Shown: positions 58,831 to 64,000 of the stretch, in pieces
How the letters are laid out: each line of letters opens with the position of its first letter
How positions within the stretch are numbered: position 1 is the first letter of the stretch
NCBI GenBank assembly: GCA_034769895.1
Contig: CM068371.1
Span: forward strand, 401,341,469-401,405,468
Source: Magicicada septendecula
Taxonomy: Eukaryota; Arthropoda; Insecta; Hemiptera; Cicadidae
Direction of reading: 5' to 3'
Length of the DNA stretch: 64,000 nucleotides
The notes under the pieces: generated by a model
Database searches by the model: none
The model's input: only the letters and a program-made list of their open reading frames with translations
Told to the model about the DNA's origin: nothing
Translations under genes and position numbers: made by a program

Positions 58831-58868
<38 letters not shown>
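58831..58868. repeat. (AT)n microsatellite
   Basis: Long AT tract; a second one continues at 60857..60872 on the other side of the probable LTR. Confidence 0.95.
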
Positions 58869-58871
<3 letters not shown>

Positions 58872-60856
58872 AACGTCCTACTTAATGTGAGGTTCTTGCG
58901 AAACGTACACCTTTAGTCAAGCCCCAAATGTTGGGTTCGCCAATTCTGTGACGTGTCGTTTTTGTCGAGAGGCGGAGTAGAGTTATTTTATATGCCCCAC
59001 GTTGTACGCGTCAATTCTGTAACGTACTGCTTATTAGAGGCATTCACCACTTATGAGTGTATTGCAAGTTATATTATATACCTCACGCAGGATGCGTCAC
59101 TTCAGAATTATACTAACTGACGTTTTCAAAAGTATAAATAAAGGATTTTGTTTATTTTTGTTTTACTCAATCTGAAGAGAAATCGAGAGTGTGTGATTTG
59201 TGGTTAAGGAGGGAAGTTGTTCAGCCTTATGCAGAAGAGAGAGTAAGTATCATTATTTCCACTCAGTTGAGACGATTTCTTCTGTTTGTTGTGCTGAAAT
59301 TTATTATAACTATCCACTACAATAAATTATAACACTTTATTATTCCAGATTAATTTTCAATAATATTGCTTTATTTATTATAGACTTTTGTCTCCTACCA
59401 CCAAGATATAGGTATCACAATTAATCTTATCTGAAAAAAAAACATCATCTCGACTTTACCGAGTAAACATAGAGTTGTCTAAGGAGCAAAACATATATGG
59501 TGTTATTTACCCAATTTACGCTATAATAAAAAACATCAATTATTACATAATTCTTAATAATTCCCCAGGGTTCAGGGTAGGTTCTTTGTGTTACGAGAGT
59601 GTCAGAAATGGATAATTACTACGCTTTACAAATACCGAAAAATTAATAAATAATTTTGTTTATTTTTCATGTAGTATGTAGTTCCAGGAATTGCCGTAAG
59701 AGAGCAGCGTATATTTGTTTACTTTGAAAAACATATGATCAAAAGATTATTTTTTGTTCTATTTCACCGTTCAAAACGAGTTTTCTTCTGGAATTATTAC
59801 GAAAAAATGTTTATATTACCTCGCTCCGTATGGTTCTTACTGGATTGCAGCTTTTCTGTGATGAGGTCCGTCTTGCGTTATAATTTCCCTTTCGTCTGAA
59901 GTATTTTCCAATTGTCAACGAGAACTAGGCCGAACCATGTTGGATCCTCAGAAGGTTTTCATTCACTGTTTATTAATGTATATAACCATTTAATTTGGAT
60001 TACTCAGGTATAATTAGATAGTGGTCATGCTGTTTGTTAATCTTGCGTTAATTTCAACTCCTCCAACGTTCCAAAAAAGGTTATTTTTTATAATTATAGT
60101 CGCATCGTTTCTTCAACTCTCCGGTTTTGTTCAAAATTTTTTATTCTTAACAATACTTGTTATTTTTCATCACTCTTAGTAACACATAGTATTTTTATTA
60201 TCCAGGCCGTTTGTAATTATTATAAATTTATATTTTATTTATGGACAAATAATTCCTTTCCATTCCGGTTTCTATACCCATTTAGTTTACATAATAAGTT
60301 TTGGTTAATTTTCTTATGACATTGTATATAATTATTTTATTATCTTTAAATAACTTTATATATTATTTATTTAGTCTCGAATAGTATTCCTGCACGGCAC
60401 TACTTCCTGTTGCCATTTCCCTCATAGTATTATTTTCATTTATTATTATCTTTTGGTATTAAAATTTTTTTCTTTTAAAACTAACCCTGGGTTTTCTTAT
60501 AATCTAACACAATTATTTGAAAAAATATAATATTAACTTGGGTATAACAATTAGTTGTTCATACACTATAAATTACAATAAATAAATAAAATTACAAAAA
60601 TCAATTAGTATTATTACATCCTACTCTCATAGTTTTATCATTTCCAAACATACAGCACAGTTTGGTAATACGTTACTTTCACTTTTGTTTTTTCACCTCA
60701 ATGGGTACACTAGAACTCACTTTGCACTGTATACCACTCTAATTGTTTATCATATTGAGTGATATAATTTAATTTTGAGCGAGCCATAGGTTACCCATTT
60801 CTGACATTGATGTTATTATAATTTAGTTTATTGGGACAGGGTTATGTAACGTTACA
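58869..60856 (+). mobile_element. Probable long solo LTR inserted in an AT repeat
   Basis: Ends are perfect 8-bp inverted repeats TGTAACGT and ACGTTACA, and both flanks are ATAT inside an AT microsatellite. A TATAAATAAAGG box near 59132 and GTAAGT near 59241 suit a + oriented LTR promoter and donor. No second family copy is in the window and the AT flanks weaken the duplication evidence. Confidence 0.5.
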
Positions 60857-60872
60857 ATATATATATATATAT

Positions 60873-61428
60873 TGTGACGGTAGCGATATGCGAACATCTG
60901 CTCTCCGTTACCAGCGGCCGAGACGTGACCAACAACGTGCTCGGAGCGAGCCAATCCGGCATAAGCAGCCGCCGAGACGTGACCAACTGCGTGTTCGGAG
61001 CTAGCCAATCAGCGATCCCGGTTAGTTAATAAAACCCGGGCCGGCAGAAAATTTTGAGCACTCTTCATCGCCACGCCAGCGTCATAATCGCCCTACGATT
61101 CGAAGGATCAACATCTCTTTTTGAGCTCTTCTACATGGGAAAATCCTGCTTTTTCAGTGCGTTTCAGTCTCCGGTTTTAACCGTGACATAAACAGTGCGT
61201 AGTGCAGTTTACAAGTTTTATTTGTGCAAGTTTACCATCTACTCAAGAAAGTGCAGTGCAGTGTTTCAGTGCAGTGTTGTGTTTCTTGTGCCGTGCAGTG
61301 TTTCGTGTTTGTTCCGCTGCTGCCTGGAGCTTGTTGGTAAGTGATCTGCTTTTTGTATTTTGCTTACCGTAGTGCTTGGTCGTAGTCCTTAGTTCCGTTC
61401 CGCCTAAGGCGTAGGCTTCGCCTCGCCG
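60873..61428 (+). promoter_or_regulatory. LINE 5' UTR with promoter repeats
   Basis: GC-rich, unlike the AT-rich DNA before it. Contains two near-identical units of about 46 bp (GCCGAGACGTGACCAAC...GAGC(G/T)AGCCAAT near 60926 and 60972), each with a CCAAT box, then CCCGGGCCGGC and GTGCAGTG repeats. The exact element start is not fixed. Confidence 0.6.
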
Positions 61429-62919
61429 ATGGCTGCCCGCAACCCATCTTCCGTCGGCCCTTCTCAGGGCCTCGCAATCCCTGCAAGCGCTCTGTCGCAA
61501 CCTCTCCCGGATGGCCCTTCTCAGGACCACCCTACACCTACCTCGTCGGGGGAAACTCACGACGCGGACTCGGCCATGGATACTGATGGTGCATGGCAGT
61601 CTGTCAGCCGGAAACGGCGTGTCAGTGCCACCTCCACGGAATCCGGTCGGACTTCGCGTCGAGGCTCAACCGCGGGGCAATCCGCCATGGCCTCCCAACA
61701 CCAACCCGACCAGCCCCGGCGTATCCCGCCTCTGATTTTCGCCCGGCCTTCGGATTGGGCTAATTTCATGCGTCGTATACACCGGTGCACTCCCTCTGGC
61801 ACCTTGACTGCTTCGGCCCAAGGTGACAGCTCCATCCGCCTCAACCCCACGACCGTGGAGAGCTTCCGTATTGCACAGAAGTTCCTCACGGACGCGGGCA
61901 TCCCCTACCACACCTTTGCCTTGCCGGAGGAGAAGGAACTAAAGGTTCAAGTTATTGGTATCCCTGCTGGTACCAAGCCTGAGTTCATCTCTGATGAACT
62001 CACCAGTTTAGGCTTTCGAGTACATAGTGTCACGCCTCTCTTCTCCCCCGGCAAGAAACTAGCGCGCAATGCGTTCCTGGTAAAAATACGAAAGGTGGGT
62101 GATTACCAGGCCATTTATGATATCAACTTTATGTTTTATTTGAAGGTTAGGGTTGAAGCCTTCGAAGCCCAAGCCGGACCGAAGCAGTGTTACAACTGCC
62201 AGCGGTACGGACATTCATCGGCATTTTGCCATCACCCCACCCGCTGTTTGCGCTGTGGCGATAGCCACCGGAAGGACACTTGTCCTCTCGCTCGTGCTGC
62301 CGCCACTTGCGCCAACTGCGGGGAACCTCACCCGGCATCATCAAAGTCGTGTAGATTGTATGCTGCGGCCTTGAAGAAGCTGTCAAAGTCCTCGCAGCAG
62401 CGCGTTCCTGCGCCTCCAGCTAGGCCCCAAGCATCAAGGCCTGCCGCCTCGGCGGCACCTATCCCCGCTGCGGCACCGGCACTTGCGCCTGCCCCAGCTC
62501 GTCCGGCGTCTACCGGGGCACCCAGCTATGCGTCTGCAGCTGCTTCTCAGCCTGCCGCACAGCCCGCGGCCCAGCAGCCAAAACCTGCTGCGCCGTCCAA
62601 TAAAAGGACCAAACCATCTCCCCCCGCTTCCTCGCAGCACACGCCCGCTGCACCTCAGCCCGCATCTACCCCAGATGTCCGAAATCCAAGGCAGCCGAAA
62701 CAAAAGGCCCCCGCCCAGAATGGCATCATGTTCCAGCACCCGGCGCCCAAGCCTCAGGCGGCACCGGCGTCTGCCGCGTCCTCGGACGTGACTTTCGCCG
62801 ACCGCGTGCGCGCTTGGATCAACGCCTTGATCCCGCAAATTCTTGCTGCCAAGGATGTCCAGTCCTTACTCGTTATCGTTCTCACCTCCGTGACCTCGCT
62901 TATCCCTCTCGATGGCTAG
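61429..62919 (+). CDS. LINE ORF1 (jockey-like), nucleic-acid-binding protein
   Basis: 496 codons. The N-terminal 90 residues are low complexity; about 95-245 hold the pre-zinc-finger region (PPLIFARPSDWANFMRRI, KELKVQVIGIPAGTKPEFIS). Residues 254-307 carry three zinc knuckles (CYNCQRYGHSSAFC, CLRCGDSHRKDTC, CANCGEPHPASSKSC), typical for ORF1 of jockey/R1-type LINEs. A Pro/Ala-rich segment (about 330-450) precedes a hydrophobic tail ending LDG. It coats element RNA for retrotransposition. The intact frame and high GC suggest a recent insertion. Confidence 0.92.
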   Translation: MAARNPSSVGPSQGLAIPASALSQPLPDGPSQDHPTPTSSGETHDADSAMDTDGAWQSVSRKRRVSATSTESGRTSRRGSTAGQSAMASQHQPDQPRRIPPLIFARPSDWANFMRRIHRCTPSGTLTASAQGDSSIRLNPTTVESFRIAQKFLTDAGIPYHTFALPEEKELKVQVIGIPAGTKPEFISDELTSLGFRVHSVTPLFSPGKKLARNAFLVKIRKVGDYQAIYDINFMFYLKVRVEAFEAQAGPKQCYNCQRYGHSSAFCHHPTRCLRCGDSHRKDTCPLARAAATCANCGEPHPASSKSCRLYAAALKKLSKSSQQRVPAPPARPQASRPAASAAPIPAAAPALAPAPARPASTGAPSYASAAASQPAAQPAAQQPKPAAPSNKRTKPSPPASSQHTPAAPQPASTPDVRNPRQPKQKAPAQNGIMFQHPAPKPQAAPASAASSDVTFADRVRAWINALIPQILAAKDVQSLLVIVLTSVTSLIPLDG

Positions 62920-64000
62920 GCCCTTTCGGCTGGTGGCTTGGAACGCTTGTGGCGTTCTATCTCGCCGTGCCGAATTGGCCGCCTTCGTAACCGAATATGA
63001 CATAGACGTCATACTCCTTAGCGAAACCCATTTAACTCCTGCTCACTCGTTCCAGCTTCCGGCGTACACGACGTATCGCACAGACCGGCCTGGCCAGAAC
63101 CGGCGTGCCGCATCTGGCGGCACAGCCATTCTGGTTCACAGGCGCATCGCCCACCGCCCCCTGCCGCCTCCGGCGACTCGTCGCTTGGAGGCGACGGCGG
63201 TTGCTCTCTGCATCGGGGATCGGGAGGTTCGACTGGTTTCAGTCTACCTCCCCCCTCGAGGTGGACCACCGCCCGACGAGAATGAATGGGACGCTCTCTT
63301 AGAAGACCCTTTACCAACCATCGCAGCCGGAGACTTTAATAGTAAGCATCCCCTGTGGAACAGCCGTGTCTCTAACCCGTACGGCCGCTCTCTGTACCAA
63401 TACGTTCAACGTCATCCTCATGTGAACGCTCTTGGTCCTAGATCACCGACCTATATCCCCAATCAACGGGGACCTCCAGACGTCCTTGACATTGCTGTTG
63501 TCAAAGACTTGGCCTACCCTATCGCTATAGAAGCCGTGTCAGACCTCTCGTCTGATCACGACCCGGTACTACTCACTGTTCGGCCCACGCTGGACACACC
63601 TCTCCAGCCTCCCCATCGTGTAACGAGAGTCAACTGGCGATCGTTCCACGATGAACTGGGTCGAACGGTACCATCTGACCCCCAGGTCGACATCTCCAGC
63701 CCGGATGATGTAGACCGCTTGGCCGACTATCTTCAAGAAGTCGTCACGTCCGCCATGAACAAACACACCTATAACGTCCCTGCGCCCAACAGACGGTCGC
63801 AGTTACCTGAAGAGGTGATTCTGGCCATCCGCAACCGGCGCCAGCTCCGCCGGAGATGGCAACAAACCCGGGACCCTGCCGTAAAACGCAGGCTGAACGC
63901 CCAATCAGACCTTGTCAAGCAGCTTCTGCTTGATGCCACTGCTCATCGATGGGACTCATATCTTGAGTCTCTGGAAGTCACGCCACAGTCCGTTTTTCGG
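62912..64000 (+). CDS. LINE ORF2, endonuclease part (cut by window end)
   Basis: ATG at 62912 overlaps the ORF1 stop by 8 nt (ATGGCTAG). 363 codons stay open to the window end. Residues 1-225 are an APE-type endonuclease: LVAWNACGVL, DVILLSETHL (catalytic Glu), SGGTAILVHRR, VSVYLPPRG, AAGDFNSKHPLWNS (Asp/Asn), DVLDIAVV and SDLSSDHDPVLLTV (SDH). It nicks the target DNA for target-primed reverse transcription. The RT lies beyond the window. Order and motifs are those of the jockey clade. Confidence 0.93.
   Translation, partial: MARPFRLVAWNACGVLSRRAELAAFVTEYDIDVILLSETHLTPAHSFQLPAYTTYRTDRPGQNRRAASGGTAILVHRRIAHRPLPPPATRRLEATAVALCIGDREVRLVSVYLPPRGGPPPDENEWDALLEDPLPTIAAGDFNSKHPLWNSRVSNPYGRSLYQYVQRHPHVNALGPRSPTYIPNQRGPPDVLDIAVVKDLAYPIAIEAVSDLSSDHDPVLLTVRPTLDTPLQPPHRVTRVNWRSFHDELGRTVPSDPQVDISSPDDVDRLADYLQEVVTSAMNKHTYNVPAPNRRSQLPEEVILAIRNRRQLRRRWQQTRDPAVKRRLNAQSDLVKQLLLDATAHRWDSYLESLEVTPQSVFR

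Noticed and set aside
61243-61560. Other-frame ORFs over the LINE ORF1 (also 62434..62838, 63018..63317)
   Set aside because: GC-rich shadows of the real ORF1 and ORF2 frames; Arg-rich low-complexity products.

Overview
The window looks like nuclear DNA of a large-genome insect, possibly polyneopteran; that lineage guess is weak. It is AT-rich, with one conserved multi-exon host gene whose introns are stuffed with retroelements, plus Penelope, P-like, mariner and jockey-like transposons typical of arthropods. No prokaryotic, organellar or CRISPR features were seen.

Host gene: eight + strand exons between 2646 and 43066 encode the C-terminal 499 residues of a DEAH-box RNA helicase that I recognise as DHX35, a spliceosome-associated helicase. 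The exon lengths sum to 1500 nt and every splice phase joins in frame. The N-terminal exons (motifs I and II) lie upstream of the window. Most introns are 0.7-3.2 kb, but intron 6 (12453..40015) is 27.6 kb because of nested insertions.

Intron 6 holds, from left to right: element A (13865..20659), an LTR element without pol, itself split by a Penelope-like element (PLE) palindrome carrying hammerhead ribozyme motifs; a solo LTR (20671..21913); and a decayed Ty3/gypsy element C (21965..38461, minus strand). Element C carries a short PLE fragment in its left LTR and the complete minus-strand LTR element B (26618..36488) between gag and protease. Element B was in turn hit by a PLE palindrome, a P-like transposon and a satellite-bearing insert. 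Further solo LTRs of the A/B/D superfamily lie at 1..520 (partial), 1286..2339 and 9052..10314. Intron 7 contains a long foldback element and a short hairpin with a hammerhead-like core.

Downstream of DHX35 are a decayed non-LTR reverse transcriptase (43680..45180), a solo LTR (45300..46333), and a second gypsy element E (47606..57433). Element D (a third copy of the A/B type) is inserted in E's left LTR, and a mariner is inserted inside D's target-site duplication. Then follow a probable long solo LTR (58869..60856) and the intact GC-rich 5' part of a jockey-like LINE with ORF1 and the endonuclease part of ORF2, running off the window.

The most novel item is the LTR superfamily represented by A, B and D. 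These elements have gypsy-like ends, a lysine-type primer binding site and a polypurine tract, but no recognisable pol. They share one coding region: an N-terminal coiled coil, a conserved middle block (VNFS..VVGGE) and a C-terminus ending in (K)IR(L/V)L(F/Y)xDGG. Most of their LTRs carry a GTAAGT splice donor near the 3' end. The second notable item is the set of PLE remnants with hammerhead cores.
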